The notes under the pieces were generated by a model. It did not search any database, was not told the origin of the DNA, and saw nothing but the letters and a program-made list of their open reading frames with translations. From Pseudomonas baltica (GTDB lineage Bacteria; Pseudomonadota; Gammaproteobacteria; Pseudomonadales; Pseudomonadaceae): a DNA stretch of 64,000 bases. Shown here in pieces: positions 34,378 to 42,781 of this stretch. The stretch's first letter is position 1, and each line of letters starts with the position of its first letter. Where the stretch lies: positions 3,560,501-3,624,500 of the forward strand of contig NZ_CP134771.1 in the NCBI RefSeq assembly GCF_031880315.1. Reading direction: 5' to 3'. The translations under genes were made by a program, and so were the position numbers.

Positions 34378-35286
34378 GTGAACTGTAATAAGTGGTGGGT
34401 GCTGTGCCTTGTGTTGCTAACGTCTTCGGCGTGGGCGGGAGATAAACGGCTGGCATGTGATCCAGAGTCGAATCTATGTACAGTGGTTGCCCCACTAAAC
34501 TATTGCTCTGCTGGTGAGGTTACCCATACAAAATGGGATATCCGCTCTGGTACATACATTTTGAGCTGTGAGTGCAATTGCACAGCTCAGGAAAATAGCT
34601 TTTGGCTGGTAGGCACAAATGGGAATGTTCAAACGCTTAATGCCAGTGAAATTGTCAGCTCGGTCGACATAGCAAAAAACCCTTCAGGGGTGCCCGATAT
34701 TTTTGGCGTGGTGCCATACTGCAGCAAACTTGAGTCGTCCGCTGAGCGCTTGATTTATTTACAGAAACGGCCTGGAGGCGCCGGTGGCGCTCAGGGCTAT
34801 TGCTACTCGGCTGTAGATCAAAGCGCTGTTGAAAGCTGCTCTACGACGGATTGTCTCGAAAAGCAGAAGGCTGCGATTGTAACACTCAGCATTGCAAAAA
34901 ATGAGTTTTTGACCGAGTTTGCCGGTGCGACATCTCGGTTGTACAAGGATAAAACGAAATTTTCACTGTTTTCTAGAAAATCATTTATCGAAAATTACTT
35001 GGGGAGCTACGGTTACGATTTGGCTCAACAACAGGTGTTCAACGATATTGGTTACTATTGGCAGCAGGCAGGGTTTAACGACGACGCCATATGGCTTTTA
35101 AATAAGGTGATTGAGAATGATCCGCAGCGGATGGTTGCTTATTTGAATATCGCCGACGCCTATTGGGCTGAAGGAGACAAAGCGACTGCGGCGAAAAACT
35201 ATAATATGTATGCTCAGCTTATGACGTCCGGCGGCAAGCAGCAGAAAATTCCAGGTCGTGTAAAAGAGCGGGTTGATCGGCCATAA
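34378..35286 (+). CDS. Periplasmic immunity-like protein with TPR-like end
   Basis: The 302-residue form starts with GTG at 34378, preceded by GAGGGTGACGCTT. The frame also allows an ATG at 34342, but the GTG gives a compact signal peptide (WWVLCLVLLTSSAWA). The mature protein is Cys-rich at first (CDPESNLCTVVAPLNYC, CECNC). It ends in a TPR-like helical pair (DIGYYWQQAGFNDDAIWLL, VAYLNIADAYWAEGDKATAA). This end is shared with the frameshifted gene at 30360-31291. It follows a decayed gene, as do the other orphan immunity-type genes here. The immunity role is inferred from this context and from export. Confidence 0.6.
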   Translation: MNCNKWWVLCLVLLTSSAWAGDKRLACDPESNLCTVVAPLNYCSAGEVTHTKWDIRSGTYILSCECNCTAQENSFWLVGTNGNVQTLNASEIVSSVDIAKNPSGVPDIFGVVPYCSKLESSAERLIYLQKRPGGAGGAQGYCYSAVDQSAVESCSTTDCLEKQKAAIVTLSIAKNEFLTEFAGATSRLYKDKTKFSLFSRKSFIENYLGSYGYDLAQQQVFNDIGYYWQQAGFNDDAIWLLNKVIENDPQRMVAYLNIADAYWAEGDKATAAKNYNMYAQLMTSGGKQQKIPGRVKERVDRP

Positions 35287-35308
35287 TAGATGAGGGGCCA
35301 TCTAACAT

Positions 35309-35338
35309 TTGTCCCCCCCAACTCCGACTCGCTATACT
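35309..35338 (+). promoter_or_regulatory. Possible sigma-70 promoter for the 35372 gene
   Basis: TTGTCC at 35309-35314 and TATACT at 35333-35338 are separated by 18 bases, a reasonable -35/-10 pair. They lie 34 bases before the ATG of the next gene and mark the return from the AT-rich effector region to GC-rich chromosomal genes. Confidence 0.45.
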
Positions 35339-35371
35339 CGCCGCCTCTCAAGGACACGCCAAGGATCAGGA

Positions 35372-35833
35372 ATGTCGCTTTCACCTCCCACCCACCGGCG
35401 ACTGTTGGTGGCCTGGCTCTACCTCGTCGCGTTGGCCCATCTGTCCGGCGGCATGCTCCTCAGTTGGGGAGGCCACTCAGGCCTGTTGGACAACTACCTG
35501 AGCAGCGTCGAACAGGCTTTCTGGACCATCGATGCTCCCGCAGCCGCCCGCGCCCAACAGGTATGGTGGGTTGCACTGTTCGGTGCCACCTTGCAGGCCT
35601 ATGCGTTTTGCATGCTGGCCTTGGTACATATCGGCAACACGCTGAAACGGCCAATGGCCTGGGGCTGGCTGATGGCTGGCCTGCTGCTCTGGGCGCCACA
35701 GGACATCGTCATTTCCCTCGGCGCGGGCATGTGGTCGCACCTGCTGGTTGATCTCCTGGCGTTGCTGGTTTTGCTGCCGCCGCTGTTCTGGCTCTATCGC
35801 CACGATCGCCGGCACCTCATCAACCCGCCCTGA
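35372..35833 (+). CDS. Small integral membrane protein of unknown function
   Basis: This 153-residue protein has four predicted membrane segments, at about residues 10-30, 60-84, 93-112 and 115-137 (for example LLVAWLYLVALAHLSGGMLL and LLVDLLALLVLLPPLFWLY). The frame is open from 35309, but the ATG at 35372 with AAGGA upstream is preferred because it puts the first membrane segment near the N-terminus. The stop overlaps the region just before the large fusion gene that follows, so the two are probably co-transcribed. I do not recognise the family. Confidence 0.65.
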   Translation: MSLSPPTHRRLLVAWLYLVALAHLSGGMLLSWGGHSGLLDNYLSSVEQAFWTIDAPAAARAQQVWWVALFGATLQAYAFCMLALVHIGNTLKRPMAWGWLMAGLLLWAPQDIVISLGAGMWSHLLVDLLALLVLLPPLFWLYRHDRRHLINPP

Positions 35834-35842
35834 GGATTGCCT

Positions 35843-38278
35843 GTGACCAAGCCCCGACTTTATCTGTTGGCCGGCAACGGCAGCACTGCGCAATGGTGGG
35901 ACGATGCCGTGCCGCATTTTCAGCACTATGATGTGGTGCCGCTGGAGTTGCCGGGGTTCGGCAGCAATCCACAGCCGCCCTGTGATGACCTGGCCGCTTA
36001 TGCCGAGGCGCTGTTGCAGGCGACAGTGCGGGGGAGTGCGATCGTCGCCGTCGGGGTCAACGCGCTGCTGGTGCTGCACGCGTTGCAGCGTCAGCCGGGG
36101 CACTTCTGCCGCAGCGTGTTGCTGGCGCCGGTCGGGGCCTTCCTGTGGCAGCGGCGCTTGCCGGCGTTGATGTCGCCGCTGCCGATCCGCAAGACTATCC
36201 ACTGGCTGCTGGCCAACAAGCCCGCGCTGTTCGCGAGCAAATTTTCGCGGCAGACCTGGACGCCCGCGCAATACCAGCGCATGGGCACCGGCTATGCGAA
36301 CTGTCGCGCATTCGTGCCGTATTGGGATCTGGTGCGCGCCGATACGGCCCTGCCGTTGCTGGAATGGATCGAGGACCCGATTGAGCTCGTCTGGGGCGAT
36401 CAGGACAACGTGCTGGGTATCGCTCAGGCGGCGGCCTGGTCGGCGATCCTTGCCCGTGCGGACCTGACCATCAGCTTGAAACCGGGTTGGGGGCATTATC
36501 CGTGGATCGACACGCCGGCCGAATTCGCCCAGTGGCTGGAGTCGCAGCAGCGCGGGTTCGTCGCCCATACCAAAGGCGGGCGCTTGCAGCTGGCTGCCTG
36601 TGCCGGGCAACCGGTGCCGACCGCGCTATCAGTGACCGACAGCCACGATCCGCGCCTTGCCGGCCTGCTTGCCAGCCAGGAGGATGCGACCTGGGCAGTA
36701 CGTTCCTCCAGCTATGGCGAGGACCAGGCCGATGCGGCCAATGCTGGCTTGAGCACCACGTTTTTGCGCGAACCGGCGCGTAACGTAGCGGCGCGAATCG
36801 ATGAGTTGCGCGAAGCAGGCGTCGAAGAAGTGGTGGTGCAGCGCTTCGTCACGCCGGTCATATCCGGTATCGCTTTCGTGCGGCATCTATCGGTGGAGCT
36901 GGAGTGGGTCGAGGGCCATCTTGAGTCCTTGGCCGACGGTCAGGCCAGCCCCGAGCGGGCGATCATTTCTCGCCTTGGGGAGGCCTGGAGCAGCCATAGC
37001 TTCAAACCCACACACGGTTTGACCAAGCAGGCGCTGTGGGATTTTCTGCAAGGCGTGCTACGGGTCTTTCACTACGTGCCTGGGGATGTCGAGTGGGCCT
37101 GGGACGGCCGTCAGCTTTGGTTGCTGCAATACCGACCAATCAGCGACTACGGTTGGCGCCGACACCTGACCGCCGCCAATATCGCCGAGATCCTGCCGCC
37201 GCAGCCTAGCCGTTTCGTCGAATATGCTCAGCGCCGCGCGGCGGCCAGCATCCCGGCGATCATGGCGCGTTGGGACGGCAGGGTGTTGGAGGACAACGAA
37301 CCCTTTACCGCGGTGTTCGGGGGCGCGTCGTACATCAACAATGACCTTTTTCTCGCGCGACTGGCGGACTGGGGCGTTGCCTCCAGCAGCTATGCCGGTG
37401 AAGTGGGCGGCGCGGCGCCTCATCTGCCATGGCGGCCGCTGAAACTGCTGCGTGCACTGCCGTTGTTGCTGCGCATGCAGCGCATTGCCCGCGGGCATCT
37501 GCTGACCCTCGAAGGTGGTCTGCGGCGCTTCGACCAGGAGCTCGCGCATCTGACCGCGCAGGGTGCAAGCGCCAGGGTCCTGGCCGACTGGTTCACGCGC
37601 TTCTACGTGTTCGTGGTGCAGGGCAATCTGTGCATCGCTACGGCGCTGGCGAGCAGCGGCGGTGATCTGCTGGGGCGCCCGCCGACCGCTTACAACAACC
37701 TTGAAAATACGCCGCATCGGCTGCCGTGGGAAACCGATCCCGGTACTCCGCGGCCACTGTTCACCGACTTGCCGTTGCAGGCCTTACCACACTGGCCACG
37801 CAGCATTCGCCTGGCCCATGCCGCCGGCCTGCCGGGCCTGCGAGGCTATTACCTGCAAGTGCGGGAGTGGTATCGCGACAACCTGATGCGGGTGTTTTTC
37901 CGCCTGCATCATGCAGTGCCGCACGCCGAGCGCAAGCACTGGTTCGCGCCTCATGAGGGTGTACGAGTCCGCACTGGCAGCTTCTGGCAGGACGGCCGCG
38001 AAGGCAGCGAGCAGGCCGCTGGTTTCATGATCTATCCGGGCGAAGTGCGCGGCATCCTGGGTGAGGACATCCTGCTCGAAGACACCCTGGACCCGGGTCG
38101 CCACAGTCACTACCAAAGCGCCCGCGCGGTGATCGCGCGCATGGGAGGGCGGCTGTCCCATGGCTCGACGCTGCTGCGGGAATTGCGGAAACCATCGGCG
38201 GTGTTGCCGGATGTCGATCCGGCCTGGGTAGGGCGCGAGGTGGTGTATCGGGATGGCGTGCTGACGTTGATCTTTTAA
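35843..38278 (+). CDS. Alpha/beta-hydrolase-like domain fused to PEP-utilising enzyme-like domains
   Basis: This is an 811-residue protein. Residues 1-240 look like an alpha/beta hydrolase (LYLLAGNGSTAQWWDDAV, then a nucleophile-elbow region AVGVNALLVL at residue 73, and GHYPWIDTPAEFAQWL with a candidate His). The nucleophile Ser of the GxSxG elbow is replaced by Asn, so normal hydrolase activity is doubtful. Residues 270-450 resemble the ATP-grasp part of PEP synthase / pyruvate phosphate dikinase (WAVRSSSYGEDQADAANAG, VVVQRFV, GDVEWAWDG). Residues 735-800 resemble the swivelling phospho-His domain (GGRLSHGSTLLRELRKPSAV, His773). GTG at 35843 follows TGAGGA by six bases and is chosen over an upstream TTG. 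Confidence 0.75.
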   Translation: MTKPRLYLLAGNGSTAQWWDDAVPHFQHYDVVPLELPGFGSNPQPPCDDLAAYAEALLQATVRGSAIVAVGVNALLVLHALQRQPGHFCRSVLLAPVGAFLWQRRLPALMSPLPIRKTIHWLLANKPALFASKFSRQTWTPAQYQRMGTGYANCRAFVPYWDLVRADTALPLLEWIEDPIELVWGDQDNVLGIAQAAAWSAILARADLTISLKPGWGHYPWIDTPAEFAQWLESQQRGFVAHTKGGRLQLAACAGQPVPTALSVTDSHDPRLAGLLASQEDATWAVRSSSYGEDQADAANAGLSTTFLREPARNVAARIDELREAGVEEVVVQRFVTPVISGIAFVRHLSVELEWVEGHLESLADGQASPERAIISRLGEAWSSHSFKPTHGLTKQALWDFLQGVLRVFHYVPGDVEWAWDGRQLWLLQYRPISDYGWRRHLTAANIAEILPPQPSRFVEYAQRRAAASIPAIMARWDGRVLEDNEPFTAVFGGASYINNDLFLARLADWGVASSSYAGEVGGAAPHLPWRPLKLLRALPLLLRMQRIARGHLLTLEGGLRRFDQELAHLTAQGASARVLADWFTRFYVFVVQGNLCIATALASSGGDLLGRPPTAYNNLENTPHRLPWETDPGTPRPLFTDLPLQALPHWPRSIRLAHAAGLPGLRGYYLQVREWYRDNLMRVFFRLHHAVPHAERKHWFAPHEGVRVRTGSFWQDGREGSEQAAGFMIYPGEVRGILGEDILLEDTLDPGRHSHYQSARAVIARMGGRLSHGSTLLRELRKPSAVLPDVDPAWVGREVVYRDGVLTLIF

Positions 38279-38311
38279 TTGCATTTGCGCTTGTGTGAAT
38301 TCTGGTAGGCA

Positions 38312-39286
38312 TTATTCGTCTAGTTGGTCAGGGAAGAATGAGAGCGGCGGATGGGTGGATCTCCATTGATCAGCGAATTTTTTTCCTTTCTTCATGTCTG
38401 ATTCCGTCATCTTTGACTCTATTCTAGGTATAAGATCTTTAATATCAGCTTGCATGCCCCCACCCCCATCAAGCTCCGCAAGTAATAATGTGAGTCCATA
38501 AGCTTTAACCAAATCCAATGGATAGCCGTAGTCATCTGGTTCATGTGCTGAGCCGGTGGCGTAAGCTAGTACTGAATCTGCATATCCTGCTTCCGCCGAC
38601 TTTATCCGCCATTTCTTATACCCTTCGATGTCACCCTTGCGCGCAAGTATCCCGCCGTAGGCCACCATTCCTATTGGGTATCCGCCTTCTGCTGAGGCCT
38701 TCATCCAGTGCTCTACGGAGCGATCACGCTGCCCAGGAAGCCAGAAAGAACCCTCTCCCTGTTTTTGCAGTGTAGCTAACAAATATTGAGATATGGCGTA
38801 TCCGTTTTTCGCAGAACTCTCGAGCCAGTTCAAATCGCCCGTAAGCTCGTACATGAAGTATAAGGCTTCTCCGTTGCCTTGCTCGGCGTTTGGAAGAGTT
38901 ATTTTTTTTGCTTTTTCGATCCAGTCTTTAGGAGATGTATCGCTCTGCTGGCAATTTTTCATCTCGACACATAGATCAGTACCTGCGCGACCCAACCGGA
39001 TCATTGCGTAGATATTTCCTTGCCGAGCGGAGGCTTCGTACCATTTTACTGCGTCTGATGACAAGTACTGCTTCTGCGAACGTATTTCCTCTGCCAAATA
39101 GTATTGGGCTTCCGCATCCCCGGCTTCTGCAGCGGGTAGTAACTTGGATGTTGATGTTTTATATTGGTTAAATAGTACTATACCTTCGAATTTTTCCTTG
39201 ATTTGCTCCTTTGAAAGTTCTGCGCTAGATATGCTAGGGGTAAGGAGGAATACCATGAGAGCGGCGGCTCTGAATCGTTGTTGCAC
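38312..39286 (-). CDS. Sel1-repeat periplasmic immunity protein, copy 4 (last of the array)
   Basis: This 324-residue protein has a signal peptide (RAAALMVFLLTPSISSA) and Sel1-type helical repeats (AAEAGDAEAQYYLAEEIRSQ, SARQGNIYAMIRLGRAG, SAEGGYPIGMVAYG, SAEAGYADSVLAYATGS). It ends in the family tail THPPLSFFPDQLD. The start is a GTG with GGAGC upstream. It is one of four paralogues on this strand, each placed after a piece of the same large effector; this one follows the pseudogene at 39288-40611. By analogy with copy 1, next to the intact effector, it is probably immunity to a variant of that toxin. Confidence 0.75.
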   Translation of the reverse strand: MQQRFRAAALMVFLLTPSISSAELSKEQIKEKFEGIVLFNQYKTSTSKLLPAAEAGDAEAQYYLAEEIRSQKQYLSSDAVKWYEASARQGNIYAMIRLGRAGTDLCVEMKNCQQSDTSPKDWIEKAKKITLPNAEQGNGEALYFMYELTGDLNWLESSAKNGYAISQYLLATLQKQGEGSFWLPGQRDRSVEHWMKASAEGGYPIGMVAYGGILARKGDIEGYKKWRIKSAEAGYADSVLAYATGSAHEPDDYGYPLDLVKAYGLTLLLAELDGGGGMQADIKDLIPRIESKMTESDMKKGKKFADQWRSTHPPLSFFPDQLDE

Positions 39287-39287
39287 T

Positions 39288-40611
39288 TTACAATGCTCCG
39301 GTTGAAGGGGAATAAATGATAAGTGGTAATGGTGTGAATATGCTATTTCTCTGGATTATTTTGCAGCAGTCGTCGAGCTTTTCTCCAAGCACATCAACGG
39401 TCCGGCGGTAGCGCGCTCTCGCGTTGACGCCCTGCTGAGATTCAAATTTCAAAACTTCCACGCTAATATAGCTATCAAGTGTGTATTTATTTTCGCAATA
39501 GGCTTGTCCAGAGTCTGGGCGAGGTGCTCCAAATTTGTTCATGCTTACGCATGCAGATATAAATAGATCCTGCGCTTGTGTAATAGTATTATTGGTTTTT
39601 GCGTTATCAAGAATCTAGGTTAGGATTCTCTCAATCGCTTGCTGTTGAAGCACATAAGCTTTGCCTTGGTTGTAGTACGTTTTGTGAGTAGCTATTCCGT
39701 CAGGTGACGTATCGACCACTGTGAAAGATTGAGGGTCCGACGTCAGGGTCATTAGCATAGGGCCAAGTGCTGCAGGCGTTGCATTCACAAACCATTCCTC
39801 CAGCTCCGCCGGCTTGTCATACGTCATAATCGTATGCGCAATCGCCCCCCCGCGCCCGCCACTCATCAGGGCCTCATACAAGTTCATAATCGCATCAACA
39901 CCCATCAAATACATCATATCCACATCCAACCCGACAGCCCCAGCAAGTTCAACCTGGACGCCGGATCCGCCGCTTCCTCCGACATCCAAGTAACCCGCTG
40001 CCCCTCATTCTTGTGCAACTCCCGCCGGAACAGGTTGATGAGGTCCACCACCGCCTCATAACCCACCTCAAACGCAAAGCTGCCCGTGGCTCCAGGCCCA
40101 AGCACTACCGCAGCTTTCATGTTGAGGATGAACTTGCCCTTGTCCACGGATACTTGCGCATCCGCTTTTATCCCCGCGCCGAAAGCGCCGCCTAGGCTGC
40201 CGCTCAGTTTGGCCAGGGTCAACCAAGGGCTCTCGCTTTTGGCCTCCGCGCTGTTGCTGATGCCGAGGGTCGGAGCTGCCTTCAAGGCCGCCAAGTCCTT
40301 GGGCGGAGCCCAGTTCATGGCGCCGGTCAGTTCGATACCCGCCTGCCTGCCAGCGAACAAGTTGAAGCTGGCCTTGGCGCCTTGATTGATCTGGACATTG
40401 GCGGCGTTGCCTTTGAGCTTTGTTCAGAGGTATTGTTGGACACCACCGTGGCGGCTTTCGATTCGTGCTGCAGGGGATCGCTGGGAAAGGTAGGGCCAGC
40501 CTCCTTTTTGCTTTTTTCCTCGGCGTCGTAGGCTTCGTCACCACGCGTCAGGCAATATCGGTTTCGTTCCATCCAAGGAGGCCAGTGACTGCCGTGCGAT
40601 GTCCTAGCCAT
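39288..40611 (-). pseudogene. Effector C-terminal remnant with frameshifts and a stop
   Basis: Three ORF pieces read in order match the last 400 residues of the intact effector at 46280-49606: DEAYDAEEKSKKEAGP, HESKAATVVSNNTS, then GIELTGAMNWAPPKDLAALK, GKFILNMKAAVVLGPGATGS, then VGLDVDMMYLMGVDAIMNLY and TPAALGPMLMTLTS. An amber stop at about 39615 replaces the Trp of LGWIYNNA. The rest reads to MNKFGAPRPDSGQAYCENKY and ends at 39288. At least two frameshifts and one stop are needed to explain it, so it is dead. The gene downstream is an intact Sel1 immunity protein. Confidence 0.85.
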
Positions 40612-40624
40612 TTATCCTCTTGCT

Positions 40625-41605
40625 TCAGTAAGTTAGCTTGTCTGGGAAAAAGGACAACGGAGGATGTGTCTTTGTCCAATGCTCGGCTAAAGCATCCGCT
40701 TTCGCTACCTCTTCAGGAGACATCTTGGCCGTAATTTGAGGGAGCGCATCATCGACATATTCTTGGACATTTCCACCCCCGGTTAATACTTTTAATGTTT
40801 TAATTAGTGCGTAGCCTTTTACTAGGTCTTCTTTAATTTCTATCGCGGATGGATCGACGCCTAAAAAGTAGCCATAGCTATATACGGCTTTCTCGTACCC
40901 TGTATTTGCTGCGGTCTCCAACCAGTGACGTGCCTCTTCAAGACGATCCTGCTGTCGTAGTTCTCCGAAGTACTCCATCATCGCTTTCGGGTTGCCATTT
41001 TCCGCTGATGATTTCAAAAGTTCGTTTACTGCCTTTTTTCTACTGCCTGGAATAAAAAAATATTCTTTGCCATCTTGATATAAGTTGGCAAGCATGAGTT
41101 GTGCAGGCGCGTAGTTCCGCTCGCTTGCCTTTTTCAGCCAGTCGATATCTCCGGTGGAATTATACATAATAGTCATTGCTTCGCTATTGCCGTTTTCAGC
41201 TAAAGGCTTCGCTGAATGGATCAGCGTTGTAAACCATTCATCTGCGGTCTTGCTATCCGTTTGGCAATTATTCATTGCTACACAAAGGTCATCCGAGGAA
41301 CGAGCCAGTTGAAACATGGCATAAAGATTTCCTTGGTCTGCTGCAGCTTTATACCACTTAAATGCTTCCGCTGTTATATATTTCTTGCTGTTTCTTATCT
41401 CGTTGCCAAGATAGAACTGAGCTTCGCTATCTCCAGCTTCGGCTGCTATTTGGAGTTGAGGTGCAGCGACTTTATGTTGATTGTAGAGTATTATCCCTTC
41501 GTCCTTCGCCGAATTTTGATTGGGGTCAAGATTAGGTCTGGCTATTGATAGGGCAGAAATTGATGCCAGAAAAAATATAATGATAATTTTCGTGGCCTTA
41601 AACAT
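40625..41605 (-). CDS. Sel1-repeat periplasmic immunity protein, copy 3
   Basis: This 326-residue protein has a signal peptide (IIIIFFLASISALSIA) and Sel1-like repeats (AAEAGDSEAQFYLGNEIRNS, AADQGNLYAMFQLARSS, SAENGNPKAMMEYFGEL, AANTGYEKAVYSYGYFL). It ends THPPLSFFPDKL. AAAGGAG lies five bases before the ATG. It is the most divergent of the four copies. The piece of effector before it is only 41 codons long (41616-41741). Confidence 0.75.
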   Translation of the reverse strand: MFKATKIIIIFFLASISALSIARPNLDPNQNSAKDEGIILYNQHKVAAPQLQIAAEAGDSEAQFYLGNEIRNSKKYITAEAFKWYKAAADQGNLYAMFQLARSSDDLCVAMNNCQTDSKTADEWFTTLIHSAKPLAENGNSEAMTIMYNSTGDIDWLKKASERNYAPAQLMLANLYQDGKEYFFIPGSRKKAVNELLKSSAENGNPKAMMEYFGELRQQDRLEEARHWLETAANTGYEKAVYSYGYFLGVDPSAIEIKEDLVKGYALIKTLKVLTGGGNVQEYVDDALPQITAKMSPEEVAKADALAEHWTKTHPPLSFFPDKLTY

Positions 41606-41615
41606 TTAAGCTCCT

Positions 41616-41741
41616 TTAGAGATTGGGTTTAATCGGGTCCAGGTTGGCCCCGTACTCGACGTTGTCGCGGCCGATCCCGATGCTGCCCGCCAACATCAGC
41701 GAGGCGCCGGCGTAGCCCCAGGCGCGCGCGCCGAAGTGCAT
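41616..41741 (-). pseudogene. Minimal effector fragment (41 codons)
   Basis: The frame reads MHFGARAWGYAGASLMLAGS and then GRDNVEYGANLDPIKPN. The intact effector has MHFGVRAWGYAGASLMLAGS and GNTKYGATLSPIKP at about residue 680. The fragment begins five bases after the stop of Sel1 copy 2 and ends in a stop just before the ribosome-binding site of copy 3. It is what remains after deletion of all later effector sequence. Confidence 0.8.
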
Positions 41742-41746
41742 GGTTC

Positions 41747-42724
41747 TCAACCATCCAGCTTGTCTGGAAAAAACGACAACGGTGGATGAGTTCGCCGCCA
41801 CTCAGAAGCGAATGCTTTGCCTTGGGAAATTTGTTGTTCACTCATTTTAGCTTTGATTTTTGGATAAATCTCGGCGACCAACTCTTGCATTCCCCCACCA
41901 CCGTCTAACTCTGCTACCAGCGACATCAGGCCGTATGCTTTTACCAAGTCAAGTGGGGTCTCGGTTTCATTTGATTCATGAGCAAAATCGCAAGCCAAGT
42001 TAAAAACGGCGTGTGCATCGCCGGCTTCTGCTGCTTTTACACTAAGCTTTACATACGACTCCATGTCGCCATGCTGGGCCAAAATGGCGGCATAGGACAT
42101 TATGCCGTCAGGGTAACCGGCCTCCGCAGAAATTTTCATCCACCGCTTTACAGAGGATTCGCGCTGTCCAGGGAGTAAGAAAAATCCCTCCCCTTGCCGG
42201 TCACCAATGCCCATCAAATATGCTGCCCGGCCGTATCCCTGTTCAGCAGATTGTTTAAGCCATTCTCTATCACCAGATAGGTGATACATCAGGTACATCG
42301 CTTCACGATCTCCTTTGCGGGCTCTGTTCTTTGCAAGGGTCGTGGCGTCTTTTAACCATTCGCTCGGGGTTCTTTCTGCCTTTGGACAGCTTTTAATCAG
42401 CGCGCAAAGATCATTGTTTATGCGTGCGAGCCGGATCATTGCATATATGTTTTCTTGCTTTGCAGAGGCTTCGTACCATTTAAATGAATCTTCATCAATA
42501 TAGTGATTTTTTTTCCTTATCACCTCCGCAAGGTAAAACTGTGCCTCACTGTCCCCAGCGGAAGCGCCTATAGTGAGTTCGCTTTCGGCAAGACTGTATT
42601 GATTAAATAGGACTATACCATTTTCTGTGGCTTCTTTTTGCTGCGGAGTTAATTCGGCCGCAGTTGCGAATGTCCAAAGTAGAAGAGTTCCTCCGCATAA
42701 AACCAAAAATTTAACGATATGCAT
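41747..42724 (-). CDS. Sel1-repeat periplasmic immunity protein, copy 2
   Basis: This 325-residue protein has a signal peptide (FLVLCGGTLLLWTFATAA) and Sel1-like repeats (GASAGDSEAQFYLAEVIRKK, SAKQENIYAMIRLARIN, SAEQGYGRAAYLMGIGD, SAEAGYPDGIMSYAAIL, AAEAGDAHAVFNLACDF). It ends THPPLSFFPDKLDG. The frame is open from 42772, but the upstream part is the tail of a disrupted effector, so the ATG at 42724 is chosen. It is the closest relative of copy 1. Confidence 0.75.
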   Translation of the reverse strand: MHIVKFLVLCGGTLLLWTFATAAELTPQQKEATENGIVLFNQYSLAESELTIGASAGDSEAQFYLAEVIRKKNHYIDEDSFKWYEASAKQENIYAMIRLARINNDLCALIKSCPKAERTPSEWLKDATTLAKNRARKGDREAMYLMYHLSGDREWLKQSAEQGYGRAAYLMGIGDRQGEGFFLLPGQRESSVKRWMKISAEAGYPDGIMSYAAILAQHGDMESYVKLSVKAAEAGDAHAVFNLACDFAHESNETETPLDLVKAYGLMSLVAELDGGGGMQELVAEIYPKIKAKMSEQQISQGKAFASEWRRTHPPLSFFPDKLDG

Positions 42725-42731
42725 TTGTGGC

Positions 42732-42777
42732 TCACTCGATGTAAGATATGTAGGGTGTAGGTGTAAATACATTGTAT
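42732..42777 (-). pseudogene. Last codons of the IS-split effector remnant
   Basis: Joined to the piece on the other side of the insertion element after removing one CTAG, the frame reads CKIIPR, then YNVFTPTPYISYIE and a TGA at 42732-42734. The intact effector ends CKVYPTYNPFSSAPLILYSE, so this is its lost C-terminus. Confidence 0.85.
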
Positions 42778-42781
42778 CTAG

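Noticed and set aside
36145..36384. Short plus-strand frames inside the hydrolase-fusion gene
   Set aside because: They are out-of-frame shadows of the long 35843-38278 gene.
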